Below, one piece after another: positions 22,655-34,995 of a DNA stretch of 64,000 nt. Source of the stretch: Enoplosus armatus (Eukaryota; Chordata; Actinopteri; Centrarchiformes; Enoplosidae); assembly GCF_043641665.1 (NCBI RefSeq), contig NC_092181.1:5220921-5284920 (forward strand). The letters are read 5' to 3'. The notes under the pieces are model-generated. The model was given only the letters and a program-made list of their open reading frames with translations. It did not search any database and was not told the DNA's origin. The number at the start of each line of letters is the position of its first letter. The first letter of the stretch is position 1. The position numbers and the translations under genes were made by a program.

Positions 22655-23780
22655 TGTGCAGAGCAGACAAGAAAGAGTGCACCGCCTTGTTCTTGCTCAC
22701 AGTGCATGCGGTGATCACACTCTGAGCGCAGCATATTGCAAGCGATGTCAACAGTTGGGCGACACATTTATAGCCCGGGCAGGACTATGGGTGCAAAGAA
22801 AGAATGTGTCTGGTCACCTTTAAAGTGGGCGCATTACTGCTCTGCTCTGTCAGTCCCTCAGCACCAGCACCCAAGGAAAAGAACAGGCTGTTATTACTTT
22901 CTTTTTTTTACGGACTTAACTGACTTATGTGCTAGGAGAGGTGTATAAAATATTCATACCTTTCCTCTGCAAGACCAGTACAAAGTGTCATTTTAACTCC
23001 GGCATGGATATACTATATGGTTGACCAATGCATTTACTATTCTGTTCTATTCTGCTCCTGAAGCCCGTGGTGACTGGAAGTTTGTGAACTGTCAGTGGGT
23101 TCGCTTTGAGTTTTTTGGCAGTTAAATTTCCCCATTAGAGCCGGCCTTTTTCTGTGCAGTCAGATCAAATGAGAAACTCCCATTCTGTTCTGTTCCATCG
23201 TACTCGAAGCTACTCTGCGCTGTTCTGTCGTCGTTGTCGGGAAGGCAACTCTTCTGTTTGTTTGCTTGACATGAAGGAGCAGTTTGGGTGTCTAATCATC
23301 CAGTCATTCTTCCCTTGGCCTCGTTCTCTCTCTCTCTCTCTCTCTCTGATTCATACCTAGCTGACTTTATGTGTACAGGAACACACACACACACACACAC
23401 GCTCTCTTTATCTGACTGAATGGCAGTGACAGCGAGGTGCTTTGCCCCACCAAGACATGGCACAGAGAAACACAAAGGCTTCACAGGCAATCAGCACCAC
23501 AGCACTCAGGACTGATCCTCTCCCTCTCTCGATGTCTGGCTTTATGTAAGTCAGGCTCAGCCTCACGTTTAACAGGAAACATTACGAGTAACTTATAATT
23601 ACTTTTATACTTATTCTTTAAGTCATACCTTAAAGGGTAATTCCGGTTTATTGCACTTTAGGTCTTGTTTTTTGAGGTGACCTGAATTCCTATTGCACTC
23701 TGCAGAGTAATCCAGAAACACGGTGATATTACTACAACAAAGTCGGAGGGGCAAGAAAGAAATATTTTTGACTGAAATTG

Positions 23781-23950
23781 CTACGGCAAAGCTAGGCTAG
23801 CTGTTTCCCTCTGTTTCTAGTCTTCAGATTAAGCTAAGCTTACCAGCTGCTAATGGACAGACATGAGAGTGTGGTATCAATCCTCTCATCTTACTCTCAG
23901 CAAGAAAGCAAGCGTTTCTCCCTAAATGTCTAAGTATTCCTTGAACTATT
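23781..23950. mobile_element. Fold-back repeat, single arm (copy C)
   Basis: Only the right arm is present: AAGCTAGGCTAGCTGTTTCC, TTAAGCTAAGCTTACCAGC, GGACAGACATGAGAGTGTGG, TATCAATCCTCTCATC, then CTAAATGTCTAAGTATTCC. Upstream sequence (23630-23780) does not show the matching left arm. It may belong to a different repeat. Confidence 0.65.
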
Positions 23951-24373
23951 TCTGCTTTTTGACGAGTGCCACAACATTCTGGGTGCCTGATGAACCAGTG
24001 ACGACATCTTTACATCCTGCCGTGCTTGAAGTGGAACATTTACTTTTCATTTAATGTTAATTCAGTGTCATTAAACTCCAAGACACTGTCTAATATCTGC
24101 AGACACGGGTGTCAGTGGGATGCTTGGAAACATTGCCTTGATTCTTAAGCGGTTTCTTTTTGGAGATAAGAGAGCCTTTATAAAATTATACTGCAATTCA
24201 GTGAGGCAATATAAATTGCAAATGTATATTAATTAGGAGGGCACTTGAGAGCCGTCAGCTCCACATCCTTTCTCTAATGCTTTGCAGGAGTCACCTTGAA
24301 TTAATGGAGAAAACAGAGTTAGGGCCCATTAGTCTAAAGGAGAAAATGCCATCGCATGTAAGACACACCAGTC

Positions 24374-24375
<2 letters not shown>

Positions 24376-24409
<34 letters not shown>
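24376..24409. repeat. (GT)n microsatellite
   Basis: Perfect GT repeat of about 34 bases. Confidence 0.97.
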
Positions 24410-27210
24410 GACGCACGTGTCTGCCCGAGAGTGTGTACCTTCTTGTGTCGACGGCTGCGAGCACGTGTTTGTGTGTTTGATTGACATGTTGTTGATTTGT
24501 TGGGGACTGCCTTTTCCCTGATACGATGTCTGTCTGCGGGCTGATGACTGACAGCTAATTTGTGGTCCAGAGATTAGCGTTTTAGAAAAAGGAACTCTCC
24601 CGGAGACGTGTCGCATCCAAACTGAATTGGTCCCATTTGGCGCATTTTCTTTGACAGAACATGTGTGTCAGGCTGGTAATGAGGACAGGCCAAGCTTTCT
24701 CACATGAAGGCGGCCATCATCCCCCAGATATCCGTTTTGAACACAGTGGCAGCTGCTTTTTGAACGCGTCACAGGAACATGTGTGAACAGCGTCAGGACT
24801 ACTTAAGACTGCAAGCAAATCACTTCTGATTGACGTTCTTTTTTAGCTCTGTGGTTTTGATTAAGAGCTTGTAATGAGGTCGAGGTCATGTGCGCGTCAC
24901 CACAGACTATAAAAAAAAAAAAATCAAAGCGTTTTGCGGGTTTTGCCATCATGTTTGAATTAGGAAACGTTAGCTTGTAAGTAACAGTGTGTTAAAGAAG
25001 TAGAACAAATAGCGACATCAGCCGCAGAGCACACAGCCTAACTCAAACCAGAGATCCCTGGAGCACACACACACCTACAAACACAACATAACTAGCTCCA
25101 GAGACTTGCTGGCACACACCAGACTCTGATGGGTGTGGGTTCATATAGCAGGAAACCAGGCGCAGGGAAAGTTCTGCAGCACTGCCTGGTCTATGTGACA
25201 CAAAGCCCCCGTTGTTTCCCCCTGCACACCAATCCTAACAACTCAGATTGATTAGAGGTAAGAACATGAGCTGTAATAACACAGACCTATACTTAGGCTG
25301 CTCTGTTTCAAGCCCAGACATCCATAAAACCTGTCTATGTGTGTGTGTGTGTGTGTGTGCTCAAGGTAAATTTGTTCATGTACGCGTGCACGCATTGAGG
25401 TGATTTTTCTAGCAGGGGTTAGGCCCTACTAGAGTGTTACATGTTTAAGTGTCCCCCGGTGACCCACTTCCTGGGGTTGCACCAGATTTACGGTTCTTGA
25501 GGTTCTGAGAGCTGGCAGCTGTGGAATGGAGGAATGGAGAATTGGGGGGGTTGAAGGAGCGAGGTAAAGGGTAGGGAGAGGGGATGATGAAGCGACAGGA
25601 GCGTGGAAAGGTGGAGGCAAAAGTTGAAATATGTTGGGGGCCTTGATGAATGCACAGACGAAGGGGAGGAAGATGTGAGAGAAGTGGAAGGGAGGAGCGG
25701 GGAAGGGTCAAGGAGTGCAGAAAGTAGGTGCTCAACGGGAGGGTGGAGTTAAAAGGTGGGGGGGTGGGAGGAGGTTAGAAGAGAGCGTGGAATTAGACGC
25801 GGGGGGAAACAAAGAAGGAACTGAAAGCGTCAAGAGAAGAGAAATGAAGGGATGTGTGGGAGGGAGAGGCGTAGGAGTGGAGCGAAAGAAAGAGATGGCG
25901 ACTTCTCCAAGTGTACCCTCTGGCCCCTCAGATGTTCATGATTAAAACCTCTTTCCACTCTCATTCACACACTCCACTTCTCACCTTTTCTTAATGAAAA
26001 CACAACTGTGGATTGATTTGTGACAACCTTGAGAGTGCTTGCATGCCTGAATATGTGTGTGTGCGCACGCACTCAGGTGTGGCTCGCGCTCACTGCTAGT
26101 GTTTGGAGTATCCATTAGTTATACACCAGCCCAGCCGCACCTGAGCTCCTGTTGATTTGGTTCAGAGAAAGAAAGAAAAACGAAAGACCTTGGGAAAGGT
26201 TATACAAAGTAGGGAGATAAAGTGGATTTAGACAATCATTTCTTTGCCGGGATGCAGCGTTGTTACAAACATGAACAAATTGGCCACACATTTCACAAGC
26301 TTTTTGGACTCTATTGAGGAATGCTTAACATGGTGTTTCAAGTTTATGCAGGGGATTTGGGACAGAATCCAAACAGCGAACAGCAAATGTTCAATCAGCT
26401 CAGCAGGCAGCAAGTTGCAGAGGGAGGGGGGGGGGAGTACTCGTAACGGATGACTGGAAAAGCAGATGAGGAACAGAAAATGGACCAAATATGGAAGGGT
26501 TGAGGGATGATGGATGGATAGAACGAAAGGATGGATGGAGAGATGACATTTCATGAAATGTATCCAATCTTAGGCAATTTAACTCCTCATTCTCTTGACA
26601 ATTAAAGTGAATACCACTGCGTTTAATTTGGTTTCATCAGTTCATGTCGGTGCATGCATTACATTACCGTGTGATTACTGTCAATCACTCGCACTCAGAG
26701 ATATGGAAAAGACTTTGCCAAGAGATGATCCTTCAAAAAACACGTCATTTACAAACCCGACTGTTAGATCATCCATGCTAATTAACCTGGACGGCTATTA
26801 TTTTCAGTCTGTCTGATACCATAATGCTTTTATGAGGGGAAAAGAGAGAATAATTTTATATGCAAAGCGATTAGGGGCATAGCAGGAAACTCGGTGAACT
26901 GCAAAGTAAGCGTTAACTCGTTCACTCGTTGAAAAAAAGCGCAAACGCAAAGTTGAGTCGTTAAAATCCATTTGTGTTCTGCCTTAAAAAATGCCTCCGC
27001 AGCACACAAAAGGTCCTAAATGAGACGTTCGTCGCCGTCGCTAATCACCGCACAGGTCCTGTCAAGTCTGCATCACCAGGCTGTTATTATTGGCTCCTCT
27101 CAGCTAACAAGCAATTAATTCACATCAGAGCCTTTTCCCCTCGCCAAATAAACAGCAAATGGCAAGGAGGCTCTTCTCGTGGTTTTAGTGTTCGACAAAC
27201 TCCTGAACAA

Positions 27211-27250
27211 GGAGGAGGAGGAGAAGAAGAAGAAGAAGAAGAAGAAGAAA
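27211..27250. repeat. (GAG)n/(GAA)n trinucleotide repeat
   Basis: GAG units pass into GAA units, about 40 bases of pure purine. Confidence 0.96.
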
Positions 27251-28659
27251 CGTGTTGCTGAAGTGCAAGCCGTCGCTCCCAGGAGCCTCATCAAAGGCGA
27301 GAGGAGAGGAGGGATCTCCAATACAAACACATGCACACAATCACACCTACAGTATGAAAATCCAAACACACACCATTTTGTTTGATTATCATGCCCTTTC
27401 TCTTCTCTTTTGTTTTTTTTTTTTTTTTTAAACACCAACTAAACAAGCATCCATCATAATTAGCCAAATTAATTCCCACATGCACCACATCATCATCACA
27501 GACGCCGGCTTTTGTTCACGCTTGATTACTTTTTATACATAGCAGTGGCCACCTCGCGTTTTTAACATCTTTCTCCCGCACATTCCTCTCCAGCGAGCAC
27601 ACGAGGCCGTCGCAGAGGGATGGAGGCTTTCATCTGTAATAAAAAACAAGACAGGACACAGTGTGCCGGTGCGCTAATCAATAACCATTATCACAACTTC
27701 TCACCTGCTCCTAGCCTTGCGCGACGCCTGCTCAGGGTCTGATGATTCATTCCGAGTACATGCACTGTAATGATTCACGCGACTGAAAGACAGCTCTGCA
27801 AAAATACATCTGTAGTGGAATAATGTGTGGCGTCTGTGCACAGACAATTTACTTAAGAAACAGGGCATTGTGTTGTCCCCATACCTCCTCCTCCACACTA
27901 TACACAAAATAGAATACACTGAGAATAACCATTTAATTATCATGTTAAAAATGCACTTTCCTGCCCATAAATTCACGTCCAACTTTAACAAAAGATATGC
28001 AGGCAAACATACTTTAAGGGAGATGGATGGACGTTTAAATGAACTGGATGTTAGAAACTTTCTTTGAAACCAGGTTTCATTGTCATTGTACCGTGCAACA
28101 CTCAATGTGAACATTCTGTAATTTACGAGACCGCCAGCTCACTTCAAGGTAAATATAGCTGTCCTGCGCCAGGAAAGGAAGCAGATAATAACTGACTACA
28201 GCCTATGGAGGTGGCGAGTGCAACGTTAGCACAACCCAAAGAGTCACAGTGGCCACATTTATGGGAAATGTGCCAGGTTAAAATACACTGGAATTTTCCT
28301 TTAATAGCTACAATAATCGGCCAAGGCTGTGATATGTGCACTCATTGGATAGACAGAGAACACATGACAAGGGAAAGTACACAGGACGAGATGTCGCGTT
28401 TTAAATGCGTCGGGCCTGACATTTGAGAGAGGGTTTGACGGAGTGACTCATTGCCAGGCGGAGTGGAAGGAGCCACATACTGCAGAGTAATGCAGGAGAT
28501 GCTGTTTGTTTTCCTGTTTTCCCTGTGCTCCGCGCTGACAATACAGTTACAGACAGAATAGGCACAATACCTGTGGTATTTCAGAAGTGAACTGTGCCTT
28601 AGTTACCGTTTGTCTTGTTGATATTGTATCTGTGAGCTCTGCTGTTGTCCCTACAATCA

Positions 28660-28682
28660 CCCCCCCCCCCCCCCCCCCCCCC
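28660..28682. repeat. C23 homopolymer heading a pyrimidine-rich block
   Basis: Twenty-three C residues are followed by about 180 bases of C/T-rich sequence (28683-28860). Confidence 0.97.
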
Positions 28683-29074
28683 TTCCCATCTCCCTGCCTC
28701 CATCTCTGTCTCTTTCCTCTTGTTCCGTCACTCCTCCCTCCACTTCTTCTCTCTTTTGTCTCATTTTCGCCGTATCGTTTCGGTCTCTCCCATCAATTGT
28801 TTCTTCTCCCGTTTCTCTTATATTCTCTCTCTAGCTGCCAATTCTCCTCGTCTGCCTCTCGCATCGCTGGAAAGGTGAGCGCGTGTTTCACCAGTCTACT
28901 GTGTGTCTGGCACTTTCCAATTAGCTTGTATACCTGCTTCTGGCTGTGTAGCAGATAAGATGGAGCTGATACCACCGGGCTACTGTTATCTCTGTCTTCC
29001 TCCTGTCACACACAAACAGACATATACCTCCGCACGCGCACGAACGCAGCCGCATGAGCACACACTTGGGGGAG

Positions 29075-29091
29075 GGGGGGGGGGGGGGGGG
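29075..29091. repeat. G17 homopolymer
   Basis: One of three homopolymers within 0.8 kb. The others are a G-run at 29484-29499 and a C20 run at 29818-29837. Confidence 0.95.
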
Positions 29092-30876
29092 TGCCAGGGC
29101 ACTAGCTCCCAGCGCTACAGATGCACTGGGCAGATAGATATAGTGGGCTAACAAGGGGTGGACAAGTGTTATAATGAATGCATCAGGGACTGTCACACGT
29201 TGTCAACTTGGCACGCCTGAAGTTAGTGTAGCCTTGAGTGCTTACCGGCTGCCATCCATTTTGCAGTTTTGCGTGTGTTTGCGACACACAAATAACCTCT
29301 TTTTCTTATTCTTTGTGTGAGTGCACGCCAGGGTCACGTTTGAGAGTGTGTTTGGATGTTTGCTGGTGGCAGGGTGGTGGGCCGTGCGATGACCCCCCGC
29401 GACCTGCCCAGACTGTTGAATAATAAAAGGCTATTCAGACCCTCACAGGGTGACAGCGTGAAAGGAGCAGCTACAGAGAGGGAGGGGGGGGGGGGGGGGA
29501 GGGAGGGAGGAGGGGAGTTGGGGCCTAGACGTGGCTGGCTTTGTGGGAGGTAGGAGACTCTCATTATTTCTCTCAGGCTTCTATCCCGCTACTCTCTCTA
29601 AGTTTCCTTTGCTTTTCTTGTTTTGTGTTTGCTTCCTCTAAGTCCGTCTCCCTCTCTCTCTCGCTGTCTCTCCAGACCTGTCTCTCTCTTTGAGTCGATC
29701 CGTTTGTTGTCAACTCAAGCTTCATTTTCTCCACGGTCCCTATTTATTTCATCCACCCACCCACATCTCTCTCTTTTCTTGATTCCTCTTTTCTCTTTGT
29801 ATCACATATCCATCCCTCCCCCCCCCCCCCCCCCCCCGCTTCCCTCCATCTAATCTACCTACTCCTAACAACCTCTCATGCCTTATTTCTTTATTCCCAG
29901 CCACTTTCTCCACTGCCATCCTTCTTCTTTGCTCCTCTCAATTATGTGTATCTCTCTCCTCCCTCCCTCCCGGCTCCTCCCTCTCTGTCTCATTAGCGAT
30001 GCTGTCTACTAAGGAGGTGATTAGCCTGCTTCGGCTCTAATTAAAACACAGAAAGGGAACTAAATGAGACCTGTGATTTGTGGGTTTGTCTGTGTGCGTG
30101 CACATATATACTGTATATATGTGCGTGTGCACACCAGTCCTTACACTGTGTGTGTGCAGAATGCTAAACAGTCAGCTGCTCTATCTCGATACAAAGTGCC
30201 AACAATTATCCAGAGCTTCTGATAGATGTGGCACATATGTGAAAGCGAAATGGATTCCTCTGAGGGAGATGACTGTTTAAATGAAAGGAGAGGGGGGAGA
30301 AAGAAATGAGCAAAGAGGAGGAAGATGTGAACAGGAAGTGTGTTTTCATCAGCCAAACAAGTGTTCTTTTGGTTGTAAGAAGTCTAATTTATCCTGTTTT
30401 TGCCCCTCTTCTTTCCACCTGAGAGCTTCTGAAATGAAATAAAGTGTGTGGGAGTTGAACTACTTAGTAATCACAGACGGTTCAAAATGCACATTAACTG
30501 TTTTGAGTTAAATAGTATAATGTGTGGGAAATAGTATGAGAAATAGGAAGAGAAATCCCTGCAGTGGGTATCTGAGGGGATGGAGCTGATCTGAAGTCTG
30601 CCATTCCTCTTGAATAATCCGATTTCTTATTTCTTCTTCTTTTTTCCCCCTAGTGTCAATGGTGATGGAAAAAAAAAACATTTCCTCACATTTCTGTCCC
30701 TGCACTGTTTCCAATCCTGTGCTTGCGTCACCACCAGCTAATCAAATGAGCCGCCATGAAAATACATTATAACATAAGCGCTATATCAATGACATTTCCA
30801 CTTTTTGTACATAAGCCCATTTTGTCCATAGTTGTATCCAGATTTCTGACTTTCATTATGTGTCAATAACTCCATG

Positions 30877-30878
<2 letters not shown>

Positions 30879-30926
<48 letters not shown>
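30879..30926. repeat. (GT)n microsatellite, 48 bp
   Basis: Perfect GT repeat and one of the longest uninterrupted dinucleotide tracts in the window. Confidence 0.97.
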
Positions 30927-30927
<1 letters not shown>

Positions 30928-31819
30928 AGTCCGTCATGCGCATGCGTGTTTAGGTTTGGACACGCCGCCCGCTCTCTGAGTGCCGAGGGTGAGACCACGT
31001 GAGCATGTGGTAATTGCTGAAAGGCTTGGTTTATTCAAAGCGGCATGTTGTCATCAAAGTTGCCACATTACGATGATCAGAGCGCTGCATCTGTTTCTAA
31101 CTGTACATCCTGTGGCTAATTATCCCACCCGCCTCATCTGTTTGTATGAGGCGAAACATCAGGATCTTCTGTTTAGCTGCTGTGTGGACCTGCAGCCCTC
31201 TGCTGCAGAGGTAAAGTGCGAATGAAATTTGCATTGATACGGCAAATCTATGCAGTAATGGGTTTTAAATGGCTGGAATTCATACACTGTACGAGATGGC
31301 AGAGGAGATAAAGAGTCTGCTTTAATATTTCCAAGCACTTTATTATGTATTGACAGGTAATAAAAAATGTTATGATTAAAAATGATCCTTTTCAGTGGTA
31401 ATAACCTGTTTGTGCTCCTTCTCACTTCAAAATGACCACACAAAAGCGCCCTCTTCATGTATTTATGTACCTTTCAGAGCATTTCTATAAACCAAGGCTG
31501 CTAACGCCCCCTTGACCTCCCTCCCTACTTTTGTGCAGCAGCAGTCCTCATTCTCATTCAATGTAATATCACCCAATGTCTGCGTTTCAACTGCTGGATT
31601 TGTTGAGTCTTGTTTCCAGTGGATCTGTATCTTTGCGGTGCCGGGGTATCAAAGGCAATGTTGCACTATGTCAGCGTTTAGACCTTTTCTCACCTCCGAG
31701 CAGAAAACGCCAAGGGCCAGAGAGAGATGAGGAGCTCACGATCTGACGTCTGATCATATCAGGCCTGACTGAAATAGGGCATGAGGCTCACCCTGCTGTG
31801 GACACACAGACATGTGAAG

Positions 31820-31881
31820 ACACACACGCACGCACACACACACACACACACACACGCACACACACACACACACACACACAC
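31820..31881. repeat. (CA)n microsatellite with CG interruptions
   Basis: About 62 bases of CA interrupted by three CG units. Confidence 0.97.
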
Positions 31882-33074
31882 TATCCTTTCCTGTGGGGTG
31901 CAGACAGGTTTGCTTGGCTTATCTGAGCACCAAAACACAAACACTGACTCTTTTTCTCATGAGAACAGACAAAAGGTATGACTTCAGTGGTTCCCAAACT
32001 TTTTTATATATTATTATAGTGATTTGTTTTTCCATGGCACCCCTCCACGTAGCAGTTTTAGGTGATGTTGCTGTGCAGAATTGCAGATAAATATTGGACT
32101 TAAACAATGAATGGAAATGAAGTAAGCTAGTTGGTTCATTGCATTTCTTTTGATCTTTTCAAAAGTTAATTTGACTTCCAGTGGTTTACTCAGACTGTTG
32201 AGGGCTAAAATGTGTCAGCATTTGTTTGAGCTAATCTTGCCATCCCTTCTTTAGCAGCTGTCATTTCTGACTGCTGTGCATCTGGAAAACTCAGGTACCG
32301 GAAAGCACGTTGCATTACCATGACAACCAGCCACTGTGAGCTGTCATCACAAGTCTTAGCCGTGGCACAACTGCATTTAAGGGAGAACGACACTGATTTT
32401 ACCCATCAAAGTCTGTTCTCAGGTGTAGGGGAGTGCTACTGCAGATGTGAAAAAAGTTGCATGAAACATTTCGTGGCTCCTGAGGGAGCTGTGTGAAGTC
32501 TGATAAATCGCCTCAAGTGATGTCACTTGAGTCAGGGTCGATTGGGGCTGAAGACTACGAGTTTGAAAATGAATAACTCTGGGGTGTGGAGTTAGAAAGA
32601 AGTGATCTTAGCAGACCTCTGTAGCCCGCTCGTCATCATTTCTGGCAGTCATAGCAACATTGTACTCAACAAAGTAATGGCTGAGATCTGGGAACACCGC
32701 GACATTGCCACGAAGTCAGATGGGGCAAAAAAAAAACATAATGATGAGGCAGAAAGAAAACAAGCGCTTTAGCCAGATAATCTAAACCACTTTATTAGGA
32801 GGTAAAACTGAAAGTGAGCAACGAGTGGACTGTTTGGTTCACCTTTTTACGGTTTGCTGTTGTTTTATTTTAACTTAACTTTTTACCCCGATCCCAGCAA
32901 ATGACTTGGTTAGTACAATGTTGCCATTACCCATAGAAAGCATAGCCAAAACTACAAAAATAAGACTGTAGTTGTAATAAACTGGAAAAACTCTCTACTT
33001 TGAAGAAAGATGGCGACTGCCAATGAAAGACAGGTGCCGTTGTTACACCAAACTGCAAGAATGAGGACTGGAGA

Positions 33075-33159
33075 AGATGATGATGATGATGATGACACTC
33101 TGATGCAGAAAATTGTAATGATGATGACGACGACGACACAATGATGACGATGATGATGG
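33075..33159. repeat. (GAT/GAC)n trinucleotide repeat region
   Basis: Two blocks of GAT and GAC triplets are separated by about 30 unique bases. They read as Asp runs in one frame and His or Ser runs on the other strand. Confidence 0.93.
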
Positions 33160-33504
33160 CATTGTTGTCATACCAACAAATCCACTCCGGCGATGAAGAT
33201 AGATCTGCATTGCTCAACACTCCATCAAGTGTGCCCCCATTGTGCTCCAATCAGGGCCTCCTCTCATTACTCTTCATTGAGCCAATGAGTTTGACGGTGG
33301 AAGAAAAGGTGGAAAGTCCCCTCCCTCTCCTCTCTGCATCCAAAAAAAACAGAAATCAATTTCATCTATTGGACCCTGCCCCATGGCTGGCTGCTTAGCC
33401 TTCTTTTGATGCAGCGCACACACACATACAAACCTCCCTGACACCTCTTTAGCTCTCTTTTGTTAGCCCTTCATTGCCCATGCCATATGGCAAGTGAGAG
33501 GGAT

Positions 33505-33536
<32 letters not shown>

Positions 33537-33788
33537 AGTGCACAAGCGCAAATGTGTGTGAGTAGACTGTGGGGTCAGAGGGGGGTTATAGGAGGCTGAC
33601 CTGCTGACAAAGACTCCCCACTCCATCAGTGATCTCTATGAATACATGGGGACAAGCCAGGCTTGAATGGGAGAGCAGAAGCCGTGGAGAAGTTGTCTCC
33701 AGAGAGGGGGGGAGGGGGGCAGCAGAAAGAGGAGGGGATACTGGTGTTTGGATGATGGGGGCATTAGCAAGATGAATGTTAGGGGGGA

Positions 33789-33790
<2 letters not shown>

Positions 33791-33820
<30 letters not shown>
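33791..33820. repeat. (AG)n microsatellite
   Basis: Thirty bases of perfect AG repeat. (GT)n tracts flank it at about 33511-33535 and 33955-33985. Confidence 0.96.
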
Positions 33821-33822
<2 letters not shown>

Positions 33823-34825
33823 CAAAGAGACAGGGGGTAGATGGAGAAAAGAGAGGACAGAACTGTGATTAAAATGAGAGCTGAAGAGAAAGCACATGTG
33901 AGAAATAAGCAAAAATGTGTGCTCGCAAAGGCTTAAGACAGTGTGTGGAGCGCATGTGTGTGTGTGTATGTGTGTGTGTGTGTGTTTGTGGCTTTGAGTT
34001 GCCCGCTGTGTGCTGTGTGTTTGCGGGGGATAAGAGGTGATCCCTGTGCCACAGGGACCTACAATAGGCCAGCAGGTCCCTCTCTGTGTGATGACAAGGC
34101 TCTCGGGGTCCTGTGTGAGCACCTATGTGTGCGTACATGTACGAGTGTGCGCATCCCAGCAGGCTGTTCTCTATAGCTACACCAGTCTATGGGAGCCGAC
34201 AGATTCTCATTAACCACATCTGACAGCCAAAGCAGGGAGCACGCAGCGAGGTAGCAGGTCAGGAAGCGTTACCAACTATCCTCTTATTGCTTCTGAAGTT
34301 TTCACGTGAACATGTGTTTCAGGCCTGTGTGCGCGCGCCGAAGTTGGTTAAAAACATTTTATGTCCTTGCCGGCTCGCCGTGAAGATGCACTCGTGTGCT
34401 CGTAATGACAGCATCATTCCACACAGAGTTCACGATTTCCGTCACCCTAACCCTATGCAGATAAGTGCCGATAAGCACTGCTCATAAAGTGACTCTTATT
34501 TAAATGGGAGCAAAGAACTGAAACTCTTTTCCCGATGAGTGCCTCTGACTTCAATAATAGCATGTATACACGTAAGTGCCTCTGACTTTAATGACAGCAA
34601 GTGGCTAAAGGACTGTGAGACAGCAAGCAGTACAAAGGAGAGAAAATAGGCCAAGCCAAAGCGATGGAGACATTAGGGATTGCTGCCAGTTTGGCTCCCA
34701 CTAACCCGGTGCAGCCGTCACCGTGGTTGCTCCATAATGGTCACACTATTACACAGCGTTGCATAAGATAGATAAGGCTACGAGGAGGCATATTCTCCAC
34801 ACCAAGAGAACTATCTGCTGATTAT

Positions 34826-34960
34826 GTGTGTGTGTGTGTGTGTGTGTGAATCTGAATTGGCAGTAGCTGGGGGAGTGTGTATGAAAGTGGTACAAGATGA
34901 GCTGAGAGATGAGAGCAGCGAGAATGGGAGAGAGGTGTGATTGTGCTCAATCATCTACAT

Positions 34961-34993
<33 letters not shown>
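34826..34993. repeat. Two (GT)n tracts
   Basis: GT repeats at about 34826-34848 and 34962-34993, separated by unique sequence. Confidence 0.94.

Positions 34994-34995
<2 letters not shown>

Larger units (their letters stand above)
20125..23780. other. Intergenic sequence upstream of pcdh18, proximal part
   Basis: It holds AG, GT, CA and CG simple repeats and a G23 run. Several stretches (20400-20800, 22300-22450) are comparatively CpG-rich and could belong to an extended promoter or a non-coding first exon, but no splice or start signal is decisive. Confidence 0.6.

Noticed and set aside
33586..34122. 178-codon ORF on the minus strand
   Set aside because: Leu/Ser/His low complexity from AG and GT repeats. 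No similarity to any family I recognise.
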